This document shows positions 20,880 to 31,378 of a DNA stretch of 64,000 nt, piece by piece. The notes beneath the pieces were generated by a model that did not search any database, was not told where the DNA came from, and worked only from the letters and a program-made list of their open reading frames with translations. How positions within the stretch are numbered: the first letter of the stretch is position 1; each line of letters begins with the position of its first letter. The DNA lies in NCBI RefSeq assembly GCF_910594005.1, contig NC_057820.1, positions 4,407,001 through 4,471,000 of the forward strand, read 5' to 3'. The translations under genes were made by a program, and so were the position numbers. Source of the stretch: Cervus elaphus. Taxonomy: Eukaryota > Chordata > Mammalia > Artiodactyla > Cervidae.

Positions 20880-21185
20880 TCCAAATCACGTCAGCTCATG
20901 TTACCCCTCCTACCCCGAACTCCCCAGCAGCTTCTCACGTCACACAGAGTAAATCTCAGTCCTTTCCCCACCAGGCCCTCACCCCGCAGGCCGCTTCTGA
21001 CCTGCTCTCACGGCCCCCGCTGCCCCCTACAGCCCCCTGCTGTAGCCATATCGGCTTTTTGCTGTTCCCTGATTCTGCACAGTCAGCCTCAGGGCCTTTG
21101 TACTTGCTGTTCCTTTGACCTGTAATACTTTTCTTCCACACACTTGCACGATTACTTCCTCACTGCTTTTGAGCCTCAGTAAGAA
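20880..21185 (-). mobile_element. L2 LINE, antisense
   Basis: The antisense L2 order is visible: 'cagagtaaatctcagtcc', 'ggccctcaccccgcaggcc', 'cctcagggcctttgtacttg' and 'ctgttcctttgacctgtaat'. Confidence 0.8.
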
Positions 21186-21211
21186 ATTATGTGTGTCCCT
21201 CTGCTGTCTTT

Positions 21212-21545
21212 GAAATGGATAACCAACAAGGTCCTGCTATATAGCACAGGGAACTCTGCCCAGTGTCACAGCCTGGATGGGAGGGGAGCTTGGAGGAGAA
21301 TGGATACATGTATATCCATGTATATACATGTTCCTTTGTTCACCTGAAGCCATCACAGTGTGGTTCATCAGCTAAACGCCAATATAAAATAAAAGGTTAC
21401 AAAAAGAGAATTAATTACATCAAGAACATACGCACACACACAAGTATATATAGCTGAATCGCTTTGTTGTACACCTGAAACTAGCACAACTTTACAAATC
21501 CACTGCAGTTCAATAGAGAAAAAAATTTTAAGGAAAAAAGAAAAA
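21212..21545 (+). mobile_element. L1 3' end (L1-BT-like), sense
   Basis: 'gataaccaacaaggtcctgc', 'tatatagcacagggaactc', 'gctgaatcgctttgttgtac' and 'acctgaaactagcacaac' form the 3' UTR of artiodactyl L1. The end is an A-rich tail. A CA-rich patch lies at 21430-21442. Confidence 0.85.
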
Positions 21546-21552
21546 AAGAAAT

Positions 21553-22005
21553 GATGTGTGTTTATTTCCTGTGGCTGCTGTGACAAGTGGTCACAGACTG
21601 GGTGGCTTTAAACAATAGGAATTGGTTCTCCCACAGTTCCGGAAGCCAGAAGTCCAAAGTCAAGGTGTCATCAGGGGCCACGCCCCCTCCGAGGCCTCTG
21701 AGCACAAGTGCCTGTCTCTTCCAGCTTCTGGGCCTCCAGGCATCCCTTGGCCTGTGGCCACATCGCTCCAATCTCTGCCTTTGTGGTCACATGGGGCCTT
21801 CACACGGCCTTCTCTGTCTTTTCTTCTTCTTAAAAGGACACTTGTCATTAGCTTTAGGGCCCACCTGGATAAAACAGGATGAACTCATCTCGAGATTTGT
21901 ATTACTAATTTAATTCCATTGGCAAAGACCCTTTTTCCAAATATGGTCACATTCACAGGTTCTAGATGGATATATCTTCGGGGAGCACCATTGAACCCAC
22001 TACAC
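21553..22005 (-). mobile_element. MLT1-type MaLR LTR, antisense
   Basis: 'tttcctgtggctgctgtgac', 'ctgggtggctttaaacaa', 'tcccacagttccggaagcc', 'ccaatctctgcctttgtgg', 'aaggacacttgtcattagc' and 'cccactaca' keep the family order across about 450 bases. Confidence 0.88.
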
Positions 22006-22049
22006 TATGGCCCTAAAAATCCTTCATGGTCACAAAATAGCACAGCCCC

Positions 22050-22370
22050 TTGTCTTTCTGGGTGTGTGGTCTGGTTTTGTTCTTCATAGCGCTAATCATA
22101 CATGCTTTCCTGCGTATGGATACGTGTGTCTCTCCTTTTTTTTTTTTTAATTTTTGACTGGCTTGCGGGGATCTTAGTTCCCTGACTGGGGATTGAACCC
22201 ATGCCCCTTGAACCCATGACCCATACCATGGATCCCTTACCACGGTACCTCCAGGGAAGTCCCCAGGGCTCTATGTTGAGCACAGCTGCATTCCCAGCCC
22301 CTAGCAAAGGGCCTCACACACAGCAGGTGCTCAAAATAAATACCAGTTGAATGAATAAATAAAGATCAGA
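22050..22370 (-). mobile_element. L2 3' end, antisense, split by a CHR-2 SINE
   Basis: Left of the SINE is 'ctggttttgttcttcatagc'. Right of it is 'gcctcacacacagcaggtgc' and 'tcaaaataaatac...gaatgaataaat', the antisense L2 terminus. Confidence 0.75.
22136..22264 (-). repeat. CHR-2-type SINE, antisense
   Basis: The T-run at 22136-22148 is its poly(A). 'ttagttccctgactgggg' and the head at the right end ('ctccagggaagtcccc') are clear. Confidence 0.9.
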
Positions 22371-22844
22371 GGATGCCAAAGATTTACAGTCCAGTTCGGG
22401 TATTCCTAAGAGACAGAGTTGTTCCTCACGGCTCATGGTACTATGGTGTTTACAGGGGAAACGGATGTAATTGATGCCTATTAAAATGGATACGATATTA
22501 TGGCTTGTGTGCCATAATTATGTCACAGTCTAATGACAATGCTTAAGTACCCTTAGCAGAAACTGGCATCTTCCAGAAAGTGGTGACCTGAGGTGAGAAG
22601 ACACGTCAGGTAAGGCGCTTGGCACGGAGCCTGCCCCAGAGCAAGCCGCCAGAGGCAGGGGGGCTCTGCGTCTCGGAGCCTCTGCTTCCCACGTGGGCAA
22701 GTTGGGCTGGGTGGCAGATCCCCGAGGCCCCTTCCGCTCAGCCTGGGAGACCTCAGTGGCAGGAGGTCCACCGGCCCTGCCTGTCCTGACCCCAGTCCTG
22801 GGGGCGGGCACTTCTCAGCTCTGATGAACACATCCATCCTCCAA
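22371..22844. other. Unassigned stretch
   Basis: The left half is AT-balanced and the right half (22610-22830) is GC-rich. No repeat or exon is recognised. Confidence 0.45.
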
Positions 22845-23310
22845 AGCTCAGCTCATGTGTCCATTTGCCCAGGAAGATCTCCCATCAGACGGTCTGCCGA
22901 CTCCCCTGTTCCCGCCCTGTAGTTCTGTGGCAATGTTTGCTGCCATGTCTGTCTGCCCGCAAGACTGGGCCCCCGACTTCTTTTATCTCTCGTGCGTCTG
23001 GTTGGCTGGGACGGTCCGTGCTCAGTGTGGGCTTATGGAACCAGGTTCAAAGTCGGGGGTCCAAAAGCCACCTCCTCCTGAACGCCTCCCTGGGGCCCCA
23101 GAGAAGGCCGCTTCCCTCCCCAGGAGCTCTGCTGGCCCCGCCAATGAAGACACCCTGCCGTCTCATTCATCTTTATTGTTCATAGACTCGATTTCTGCTT
23201 ATTTGGTTATCTAGTGCCTGTCCTCCCCAATAGGACATCAGCCCCAGGGCAGGGACCTGGCCCAGAATGAAGCTTGATATTAATGCATGGTAGGTGCTCA
23301 GAGGAGACGG
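22845..23310 (-). mobile_element. L2 LINE, antisense
   Basis: It runs from 'ctcagctcatgtgtccatttgc' to 'catcagccccagggcaggga' and 'catggtaggtgctcag', the antisense L2 3' region. Confidence 0.75.
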
Positions 23311-23454
23311 CAGTGATTCTCCCAGGGGAGAAGGTCTGGCACCCAGCAGGGACCTTCAGGTTGGGCGGTGGGCACTCAGGTCTGCTGGATCTGTCAGTAT
23401 GTCCCTGGGTGTCTCATCCCTAGACCCTACACCTTAGAGCTGGGAACATCCGGA

Positions 23455-23530
23455 TGCCCTCTGACCTAACCCTCATCCAGGGGCGCAGAGAGGGTGAGTG
23501 GTGTGCCCAAGCTCACGCAGAAGTTGCCTG
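23455..23530 (-). repeat. MIR SINE fragment, antisense
   Basis: 'gcagagagggtgagtggtgtg' and 'cccaagctcacgcag' are antisense MIR core. Confidence 0.55.
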
Positions 23531-23817
23531 ACACCCCACCCTCCTGATGTCACGCCCCCGGACGGCTCCTCCCTCCCAAGTCACCTTTTTCATGTCTTTC
23601 CTCAGTAACATATTCAGCAGTCCGTCTGGGCACTACCCTCTTCCCCTGAATTGTACCCACTGAACAGACATTCAGCAGGGAGGTTTGTCTTGGGGAGCCA
23701 CTGGCTTGGGAGGGGGGTCACTCTGTCCTGAGTCCAAACCCTGTGTCTCACACTTCTCAGAAGAGGGAGGGACCTGGGCAAGTTGGGTCATTTCTTTTTC
23801 TTTTCTTTAAAAAAATT

Positions 23818-23970
23818 CTGGAGGCTCAGATGGTAAAGAATCTGTGTGTAATGTGGGAGACCTGGGTTCCATCCCTGGGTCGGGGAGGTCCTCTGGAAGA
23901 GGGAATGGCAACCTGCTCCAGTATTTGTCCCAGAAAAATCCCATGGATAGAGGAGTCAGGCGAGCTACAG
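23818..23970 (+). repeat. Bov-tA SINE, truncated at both ends
   Basis: Starts inside the head ('ggaggctcagatggtaaag') and stops at 'ggcgagctacag', lacking the usual 'ccatggggtcgcaaagagtc' end. It abuts antisense L1 directly. Confidence 0.88.
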
Positions 23971-23974
23971 TTTT

Positions 23975-25010
23975 AAAAATATTTTTAACTGTAGTAAAAT
24001 ACACATAACATAAATTATACTGTCTTAACCATTTCTAAATATACAGTTTGGTGGTATTAAATACATTCATAATGTTGTGCAACCTTCACCACCAACCATC
24101 TCCATAATCTTCACCTTGCAAAACCGAAACTGTATACGTTAAACAATAACTTGCATCCCCGTCCCTGGCCCCTGAGCCCTTGGCAACCAGCCCACTTTCT
24201 GTTTCTATGAGGGTGACTACTCTAGGGACCTCATGGAAGTGAAATCATAGAGAGTTTCTCTTTGGGGCGCTGGATTATTTCAGTTAGCAAAATGGCCTCA
24301 AGGTCCATCCATGGAGCCAGTGTCAGAATTTCCCTCCTTTTTAAGTTCCCGTAGGATTCCATTGTATGGATCCACTTTGTTTATCCATTCATGCTCAATG
24401 GACTGTTGATTGGGTTCTCCTTGGCAGGAACATTATGACAAATCTAGAGAGCATATTAAAAAACAAAGACATCACTTTGCTGACAAAGGTCCGTACAGTC
24501 AAAGCTATGGTTTTTCCAGTAGTCATGTACAGGTGTGAGAGTTGGACCATAAAGAAGGCTGAGAGCTGAAGAATCGATGCTTTCAAAATGTGGTGTTAGA
24601 CAAGACCCTTGAGAGTCCTTTGGACTGCAGGGAGATCCAGCCAGTCCATCCTAAAGGAAATCAGTCCTAAATATTCTTTGGATGGACTGATGCTGAAGCT
24701 GAAGCTGCAATATTTTGGCCTCCTGATGCGAAGAACTGATTCATTGGAAAAGACCTTGATGCTGGGAAAGATTGAAGGCAGGAGGAGAAGGGGACAACAG
24801 AGGATGAGATGGTTGGATGGCATCAACAACTCAACAGACATGAGCTTGAGCAAATTCTGGGAGATGGTGAAGGACAGGGAAGCCTGGCGTGCTGCAGTCC
24901 ATGGGGTTGCACAGAGTCAGACACAACTAAGCAACTGAATGGCAAACAACTCAGTGGGCCCTTGGGTTGCTCCCCACTTTTGGCTGCTATGAATAGTGGT
25001 TCACTTCTTT
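23975..25010 (-). mobile_element. Old L1 (L1M) 3' region, antisense, split by BovB
   Basis: The left part (to about 24422) shows 'aatgttgtgcaaccttcacc', 'ccctggcccctgagcccttgg', 'gtgactactctagggacctc' and 'gttagcaaaatggcctcaag'. The right part (24946-25010) continues with 'ttgggttgctccccactttt'. This is the antisense ORF2/3' end of L1M. Confidence 0.88.
24423..24945 (+). mobile_element. BovB 3' fragment inside antisense L1
   Basis: About 520 bases, 5'-truncated near the 'cattatgacaaatctagag' position and ending 'gacacaactaagcaactgaa'. The L1 resumes after it, so it is younger. Imperfectly similar flanks ('ctcaatggac...gggttctcc' and 'ctcagtgggc...gggttgctcc') could be an eroded TSD. Confidence 0.93.
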
Positions 25011-25114
25011 TTATGCCTCTTTTCTCGTTTGAAAAATGGTGTCCCTGTCCTGATATTTTAGATGAATTAATTTCCTCGACATTTGCTTAATAAGCCATGG
25101 AGGTCTCATAAATG

Positions 25115-25310
25115 GGGTAAAAATGCTTGCATTTGCCGAGTACTCTCTGCCTGCGCGGTGCCCTTCTGGACTTTATGTGTGCTGACTCATCAAATTCTTA
25201 CAGCCCTGTGAGGCAGGTGCCGTTGTTATCCCATTTTACCGAAGCAGGGAGAAGCAGTGACCTTGCCCAAGGTCGCGGCAAGGAAGTGGCAGAACTGAGA
25301 CAGAAAGTCA
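25115..25310 (-). repeat. MIR SINE, antisense
   Basis: 'cagccctgtgaggcaggtgc', 'tatcccattttaccgaagc' and 'ccttgcccaaggtcgcggc' are antisense MIR. Confidence 0.85.
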
Positions 25311-25581
25311 CAGGCTCCGAAGTCCACTATCTGTCAATTACATGTTCTCCCCAGTGACTAGGTTTTCCCCGTCCACGGTGCCGAGGGCAGCGTGTTCACA
25401 AATTCACAGGGAACCATCCTTATGACCCCTGGCTGCTGACTCCCTGGCTCATCCCAAGCATTCCTGGTGGCGGGGAGCCAGTCACCGAGGGGTTCAGTCC
25501 TGGGAAGGAAGATGGAGAGAAGCACCAGAGGTCTCTGCGGACAATCTAGTTGGCAAAAACACACCCAGATGTTCCTGAAAG
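25311..25581. other. Unassigned stretch
   Basis: No repeat, RNA gene or exon is recognised. Confidence 0.5.
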
Positions 25582-25622
25582 TAGAAATGGTATGGACCTA
25601 ACAGAAGCAGAAGATACTAAGA
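25582..25622 (+). mobile_element. Isolated internal BovB scrap
   Basis: 'gtagaaatggtatggacc' followed by 'taacagaagcagaagata' matches the BovB ORF2 interior, upstream of the part present in other copies here. Only about 41 bases survive. Confidence 0.7.
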
Positions 25623-25643
25623 TATTCCTTTAACCCAACTTTT

Positions 25644-25786
25644 TTTTTTTGTAATTTAAAATTAAAAAGAAGTTTTTTGCCACTCCATGTGGCATGTGGA
25701 ATCTTAATTCCCCGATGAGGGATTGAACCCTCCCCGCTGTGTTGGAAATGCAGGGTCTTCACCACTGGATCACCAGGGAAGTCCCT
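25644..25786 (-). repeat. CHR-2-type SINE, antisense
   Basis: A perfect 12-base TSD, 'aacccaactttt', is at 25632-25643 and 25788-25799. 'ttaattccccgatgaggg' and the head at the right end ('caccagggaagtccc') are clear. Confidence 0.95.
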
Positions 25787-25799
25787 CAACCCAACTTTT

Positions 25800-26469
25800 G
25801 AAAAGCAAAACAACAACAAAAAAACACACTCCTGTAGAAACTCCTATTTCACACATCTCCTTTGAAGAAAACGCTAAAAACCACATTCCATCTAGTTGAC
25901 ATCATCAAGGGAAATATCTAACAATATTCTTAGGGAATAGCACACTAATTTAATGCCAAGAAACATTAGACTCCATCATCTAACTTTATTTCCACTGTCA
26001 AATGGGAGGAAGAGTATGCATGTTTCCAGGGGAGACTCACCTGAAGGGGAAAGCTGATGTGCAGTCAGACATCCTTCCCATCTGGGGCTTCACACAGCAT
26101 TTTGGGGAGGTTTGGGATTTCTCCCTCAATACCATCCGGCCTGATTACCCTGCTGACTGGCACAGGGCCCACTTCTACAGCAAAGGTGCTTGTGGGTCCT
26201 CTGAAAAGCCCTTTCCTTCTCCTGTGTCAGCCCAATATTTCAGCTACCTTCTGACCTGTTCTGGGATAATTGTCAGTTTCATCAGCCTTGAAGAAATCAG
26301 CTGGTTCTTGGCATCCAGGAAACTAACACACTTCTTCAGCCCCCTAATCGGATTGGCAGTTCAGGGTGGTAGCAAAGCAGTTGTTTATTTATCATTTTTC
26401 TGTAGAGGGGATGGTAACCACCTAGGGCTAGAACCACCTGGTCCCTGACTACAGCTCTTGTTTTCTGAG
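25800..26469. other. Unassigned stretch
   Basis: A 148-codon plus-strand frame (26002-26448) has an ordinary composition and no domain I know. No splice or repeat signature was identified. AT-rich in its left third. Confidence 0.45.
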
Positions 26470-26600
26470 AGCCCGCTGTGCCCCAGGCACTTTCCACTCT
26501 CTAATCTGCTTAGTGACCCCTTGAGACCTCTCCCTCCTCTGCCCATGAGGACCAGCGACCTCCCAAGGCCACTTGACTTGAGGCAGGACTTGAACCTAGC
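26470..26600 (-). repeat. MIR SINE, antisense
   Basis: 'gtgccccaggcactttcc', 'ctcccaaggccacttgac' and 'aggacttgaacctag' are antisense MIR. Confidence 0.65.
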
Positions 26601-26604
26601 TCTG

Positions 26605-26793
26605 GCAGTGGGAAAGAATCCACCGGCAATTCAGGGGACATGGGTTCAAGCCCTCGGTCAGGAAGATCCCCTGGAGGAGGCAATGGCAACCCACTGCAGT
26701 ATCCTTGCCTGGAGAATCCCACGGACAGAGGAGCCTGGAGGGCTACAGACCATGGGGTTGCAAAAGAGTCGGACACAACTGAACCATTACACA
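26605..26793 (+). repeat. Bov-tA SINE, 5' shortened
   Basis: Starts within the head ('gcagtgggaaagaatccacc') and runs to 'agagtcggacacaactgaac'. Confidence 0.92.
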
Positions 26794-27129
26794 ACAGCTG
26801 GCTGTGACCAACCCTGAGCCCTTTTCTCATCCCAGGTGTGACTCCAGTTCTCTGCCTGGCTTTTCACCTTGGTTGTCCTAGATTAAGAGACTCCAAGGGT
26901 TGTGGGCGAGGCCTTGGTCAGGGGGTGTGGACTTGGAGGAGGCAATTCATGGTGAAAGCTAAGCTAAACCCAGTGTCTGTTGGAGCTGACCTGCCAAGAT
27001 TCTCAGAGAAGGGGAAGCAATGCCGACTAGAGCTGGGGTACGAAGAAGGGGGCCAGGGGCCCACGAGTAAAGTTTGGGATTCTTAGTTTAGGGCCCCCAG
27101 CAGACCTTGGGGCAGGGGTTAAGTGCACG
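26794..27129. other. Unassigned stretch
   Basis: Nothing recognised. Confidence 0.5.
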
Positions 27130-27675
27130 CGGCTTAGTATTGAGGTGGGTCAGTAGAATAATGGGTCCCAAAGCTGTCCACTTGCTCCCCGCAGGAACCT
27201 GGGAGTGTGTTACGTTACACGACAAAAGGAACTTTGCAGATGTGAATAAAGTGCGGATCTTGAGAGGGGGAGATTATCCTGGATTATCTGGCCAATAACC
27301 TAGTCACGTGAGTCCTAAAATAGTGCAAGAGGGAGGGGGCTTCCCTGGTGGTCCTGTGTTTAAGACTCCCGAGCTCCCAGTGCAGGGGGCCTGGGTCCAA
27401 TCCCTGGTCAGGGAACTAGATCCCACGTGCCACAACGAAGAGTTCACATTGCTGCAAAGAAAGATCCCGTGTGCCGCAACGAAGCTGGAAGACTCCGCAT
27501 GCTGCAGCTAGGACCCCGCGGCGGCCAAAGAAATAAATAAAAATAAATATTTCCTTTAAAAAGTGGAAGAGGGAGCACAGAAGAGTAGGTCAGTGAGAGG
27601 AACTTGACCCACTGGCTTTGAAGACAGCGGGAGGGGCCATGAGGCAAGGAATTCAGGAAGCCTCTGAAAGAAAAG
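27130..27675 (+). mobile_element. MLT1-type LTR, sense, split by CHR-2
   Basis: The left part (27130-27335) holds 'ggaactttgcagatgtgaat' and 'ggagattatcctggattatc'. The right part (27562-27675) holds 'ggctttgaagacagcgggag' and 'gccatgaggcaaggaattc'. Both are in MLT1 sense order. Confidence 0.85.
27336..27561 (+). repeat. CHR-2-type SINE inside MLT1
   Basis: A complete SINE with an AAATA-rich tail. A 14-base TSD with one mismatch, 'agtg(c/g)aagagggag', is at 27322-27335 and 27562-27575. Confidence 0.95.
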
Positions 27676-27894
27676 TGAAACTGTTAGTGGCTGAGTCCTG
27701 TCCACTTTCTGCGTCCCCACGGACTGCAGCCCGCCAGGCTCCTCTGTCCCCGGGATTCTCCAGGCAAGAACACTGGAGGGGGTCGCCATGCCCTCCTCTA
27801 GGGGATCTTCCCGGCCCAGGGGTCGAACCCCTGCCTCTTATGTCTCCTGCATTGACAGGCGGGTTCTTTACCACTGGTCCCACCTGGGAAGCCT
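27672..27894 (-). repeat. Bov-tA SINE, antisense
   Basis: The plus strand shows 'agtgaaactgttagtggctg' at the left and 'cacctgggaagcc' at the right. CpGs are better kept than in most copies here. Confidence 0.92.
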
Positions 27895-28099
27895 TAAGAG
27901 CTGCGGGTGCCAGGAACCAAAAGAGGCCTCCGTATCGCCTGGGGCAGGTACACCAAGGACGGGAGGAGGATGGTGGAGTCTCAGCCTCCGTGAGGCTGCC
28001 TCACTGAACTCGGGAGCCCACAGCCTTCCTAGGATGCTGATCTGACGTCTCCTCCCCTGGCTGCACGTCCTCCCGAGGCTCCCCACTCCCCCACAGTCC

Positions 28100-28330
28100 C
28101 GTTTGGCCCCTTTCGTGGGGCCCCACCCCCAGCAGGCCCCCCACCCTCTAGATCTCGTTGCTAAGAGCACTTCTGGCCTTTGCAGGCGCTGTTCCCACTG
28201 CCTGGAACGCGCCCCCAGTCCACACACCTCTCCTTAATCCCCGCGTTCACCCACATGACCTACTTCTGGAAGCCTTCCCGCCCCACCCCCGGGGCTGGGC
28301 CAGAGGCCTCTCTTGCACAGTCTGCTGCAC
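28100..28330 (-). mobile_element. L2 LINE, antisense, fragment
   Basis: 'ctggcctttgcaggcgctg', 'ttcccactgcctggaacgcg' and 'ccttaatccccgcgttcac' follow antisense L2 ('...GGCCTTTGCACTGGCTGTTCCCTCTGCCTGGAACG...'). Confidence 0.75.
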
Positions 28331-28349
28331 CCGGCCAATGCCGGCCCCT

Positions 28350-28720
28350 CCCGGGCCCCCGCCCCACCCCAGGGCGCTGCCCCGGACGTGGCCCGCCCCC
28401 GGGCAGCTGGGCCTGACTCAGCGGGGGCCCTGGGGCCCGGCACGCAGCAGCCTTGGGGAAGGACTCTGCTCTGCAGAACCCAAGTCATGGGAAAGGCATG
28501 CCTTGCTGCCCGCAGCCCGGTGGCTGGCCGCTCGGCCCGGCTATTTTTACTTCTTCCCCTGCAGAGCTGAGGCCGGCGGGGCAGGTTCTCAAACAGAACC
28601 CGTGAGACCTGCCAGACCCAGGGAGGACACTGCCCCCGCCGCCGGGGAGGCCCCTCCCCGGGACGGAGCGCCGCCCCACGACCGACCGACCGCAAGCAAC
28701 CCGCAGAGCTGAAGGCTCTG
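28350..28720. promoter_or_regulatory. Short CpG-rich patch, candidate regulatory element
   Basis: GC-rich, with CpG denser than its surroundings; by eye it is near but not safely above a CpG-island threshold. It contains an AP-1/NF-E2-like TGACTCAGC at 28414-28422 and a MEF2-like 'ctatttttac' at 28541-28550. No repeat covers it. Promoter or enhancer function is inference. Confidence 0.45.
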
Positions 28721-28754
28721 AGCCGCCCACCCGAGGCCCCAGGAGAGTCCTGTA

Positions 28755-28855
28755 ACAGGGAGCTGGGTTCCGGGCCTGGATTAGCCATGCCCTTCCTGAA
28801 CGACCTTGAGCAAGTCATAGCACCGCCCTCGCCTGTCAGGTGGGCGAGAGCCTAG
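28755..28855 (+). repeat. MIR SINE fragment
   Basis: 'acgaccttgagcaagtcat' and 'ctcgcctgtcaggtgggcg' lie in MIR core order. A short CT run follows at 28856-28872. Confidence 0.55.
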
Positions 28856-28934
28856 CTCTCTCTCTCTCTTGCAGGTCATCCCGAGGACAGAATGATCAGT
28901 ATGATAAACAGATACGTCTGATTTGAATGAGATT

Positions 28935-29110
28935 TTAAATAGGCAAAATGGTCACATGGTTCAAAATTCAAAATATAGAAAGGGCTATTTATTTACTCCC
29001 AAGTCCAGACCTTGTGCCCAGACACACAGCTACCCTCCCTAGAGTCCTCCTTCCCTGCCTGCCTGTCTCCTTTTCTCTCTCTCTACAGATATGCGGGTAT
29101 AGTTAGATAG
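28935..29110 (-). mobile_element. Old L1 3' region, antisense
   Basis: 'cacatggttcaaaattcaaa' followed by 'agtcctccttccctgcctg' and 'ctacagatatgcgggtat' follows antisense L1M 3' DNA. Confidence 0.6.
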
Positions 29111-29143
29111 AGAAATATAGATAGGTAGGTAGGTAGATAGAAA
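29096..29143 (+). repeat. (TAGA)n/(TAGG)n microsatellite
   Basis: Imperfect TAGA and TAGG units, interrupted once. Confidence 0.85.
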
Positions 29144-29155
29144 GACACAGAGAGG

Positions 29156-29277
29156 GACTTACCTGGTGGTCCAGTGGTTACCACGCTGCACTTCCACTGC
29201 AGGGGACAAGGGTTCGAGCCTCGGTTGGGGAAATAAGATCCCACATGCTGCAGCGGGTGGCCAAAAAGAGGGGAAAA
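29156..29277 (+). repeat. CHR-2-type SINE
   Basis: 'gggacttacctggtggtcc', 'gggttcgagcctcgg' and 'gcagcgggtggccaaaaag' are in order. Flanks 'gacacagagag' and 'gacagagagag' may be the TSD. Confidence 0.88.
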
Positions 29278-29356
29278 AAGGGACAGAGAGAGTGAGCCAG
29301 AGGTTGTTATGAGAATCCGCGTGTTTATATTTATACACAGGTAAACAAGCCCCAAC

Positions 29357-29706
29357 TGGGGTGCTGGAGAAGACTCTTGAGAGTCCCTTGGGCTGCAAGG
29401 AGATCAAACCAGTCAGTCCTAAAGGAAATCAATCCTGAGTATTCATTGGAAGGACTGATGCTGAAGCTGGAGCTCCAATACTTTGGCCACCTGATTCAAA
29501 GAACTGACTCGTTTGAAAAGACCCTGATGCTGGGAAAGATTGAAGGCGGGAGGAGAAGGGGATGACAGAGGATGAGATGATTGGATGGCATCACCGACTT
29601 AGTGGACATGAGTTTGAGCAGGCTCTGAGAGATGGTGAAGGACAGGGAGGCCTGGCGTGCTGCGGTCCTTGGGATCACAGAGTTGAACACTACTGAGCTA
29701 CTCAAC
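29357..29706 (+). mobile_element. BovB 3' fragment
   Basis: From 'tggggtgctggagaagactc' to 'gaacactactgagctac'; about 350 bases. Confidence 0.93.
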
Positions 29707-29829
29707 ATCAACGACAGGCACGCCTCATCATGGAGCAGCTGTTCTGTGCTACACGCTTTGGCACATAGTTGTGCTCATAAATGTTAGCTTTGATGCTTCA
29801 CCCTCTGTCATCACCAGCTTCATAACTGT

Positions 29830-30005
29830 CAGTGTCGGCTACTGTTTATTGACTGAGCACCTACCAGGCACTGTGCTGGGTTCCCTGAAAATATTCCCAT
29901 TTTATGGATGAGGAAACTGAGGCTCAGGGAGGCTGGGTGACTTGACCAAAGTCACACAGCTGGCTGATGGCAGAGCCAGGAATCAGCCCTGGTTTTCGAC
30001 TCCAA
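29830..30005 (-). repeat. MIR SINE, antisense
   Basis: 'ctgagcacctaccaggcac', 'attttatggatgaggaaac', 'tgaggctcagggaggctg' and 'caaagtcacacagctggc' make one of the best-kept MIR copies here. Confidence 0.92.
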
Positions 30006-30689
30006 AACCTAGTGCTCAGAGCCACTTGGCTTCTGATGACCTGGCTCCAGGCAAGTGTCCCAGGTTCCGAGAGTGTCAGGCACACCCAGGCTGTCCCTGT
30101 GAGGGCCCCACGTTTCTGGACAAGCTTTAGGGAGGAATGTGTCTGCCCAGCCACCCATACATCTAGTGGGGCCCCACCTTCCTCCTGCAGTCACCAGTGT
30201 CAGGCTGGAGGGCCCCGTGCCAGGCAGCCCACACCCTTGTGGTGCCCAAACGTCCCGAGATGACAAAGCCTCACCCCAAGTCACATAGCAAGGGAATGAC
30301 AAGCCCAGAACTAGGTTGCAGGGCAGGCCTTGCATAGCTCTGTCACACAGGAAGTGTGTAATCAACACCAGTGTGGAAAGCTGTTCACCCATGCCTTATC
30401 AGAGCACCCCAAAGCATCACTGGGACTCTGGTTCCCACCTAAGGTGCCCTCATTAAACCCTGAGCTTCTGGAAGGCAGGGCCACCCACAGCTTATTCCTC
30501 ATGGTGGGTGTCCATCCCCACCCTGCCATCCCAGGACTCCTGGGACGGGGCCTAGAACCAGGCTGGATGGGTGCATGAAAGAATTCTCCTACTCCCCTGA
30601 CATTAGGTATCACTGATTTGAATCTTAAACTTATAAAATAAGAACTCTCAGTGAGTTTAAATCCTGTAGCATCATGTTCCCTCCACAAT
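30006..30689. other. Mostly unassigned, with a weak antisense L2 piece
   Basis: 30440-30570 resembles antisense L2 ('gagcttctggaaggcaggg', 'ggggcctagaaccaggctg'). The remainder is unrecognised. Confidence 0.4.
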
Positions 30690-30885
30690 AGGACATCCCA
30701 GACTTAGAATCAGGGAGCTTCTGTGAATTCAAGTTGTCCCATTTACCACCTGTGTGACATTGGGCAAGTTGCTTAACCTCTCTGTGCCTTGGTTCCCCAC
30801 CTGCAAGATGCCATTAATAAAATCTACTGGACAGGTTGTGGGGAGGGCAAAATCAGATGGTACAGGTAAAAAGCACCTGGCAGAT
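30690..30885 (+). repeat. MIR SINE
   Basis: 'gtgtgacattgggcaagttg', 'cttaacctctctgtgccttg' and 'gttccccacctgcaagatg' are close to the MIR consensus. Confidence 0.92.
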
Positions 30886-31028
30886 AAGGCTAAAATCGTA
30901 TTAACCACAACAACCCTGATACACATTGGGCCCCATTTCTGAGCAGATATTGTGGTGGGCTCTCGACATCCTTTCTGTGGAGGATGAGGTCATTCATAGA
31001 AACTTTGTGGTTTGCTCTGACGCTTTCT

Positions 31029-31378
31029 AACTGTGGTGCTGTAGCGGACTCTTGAGAGGCCCTTGGACAGCAAGGAGATGAAACCAGTCAATCCTAAAGG
31101 AAACCAACCCTGAATGTTCATTGGAAGGACTGAAGCTCCAATATTTTGGACACCTGATGTAGAGAGCCGGACTCATTGGAAAAGACCCTGATGCCAGGAA
31201 AGACTGAAGGCAGGAGGAGAAGGCGGGCGACAGAGGATGAGATGGTGGGATGGCCTCACGGACTAAGTGGAGCTGAATTTGTGCAAATTCCAGGAGATGG
31301 TGAAGGACAGAGGAGCCTGGAGTGCTGCAGTCCGTGGGGTCACAAAGAGTCAGACACGACTTACTCACTGAACAACAC
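31029..31378 (+). mobile_element. BovB 3' fragment
   Basis: From 'aactgtggtgctgtagcgg' to 'gacttactcactgaac', with an internal loss around 'ggaaggactgaagctcc' where the 'atgctgaagct' words have collapsed. Confidence 0.92.
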
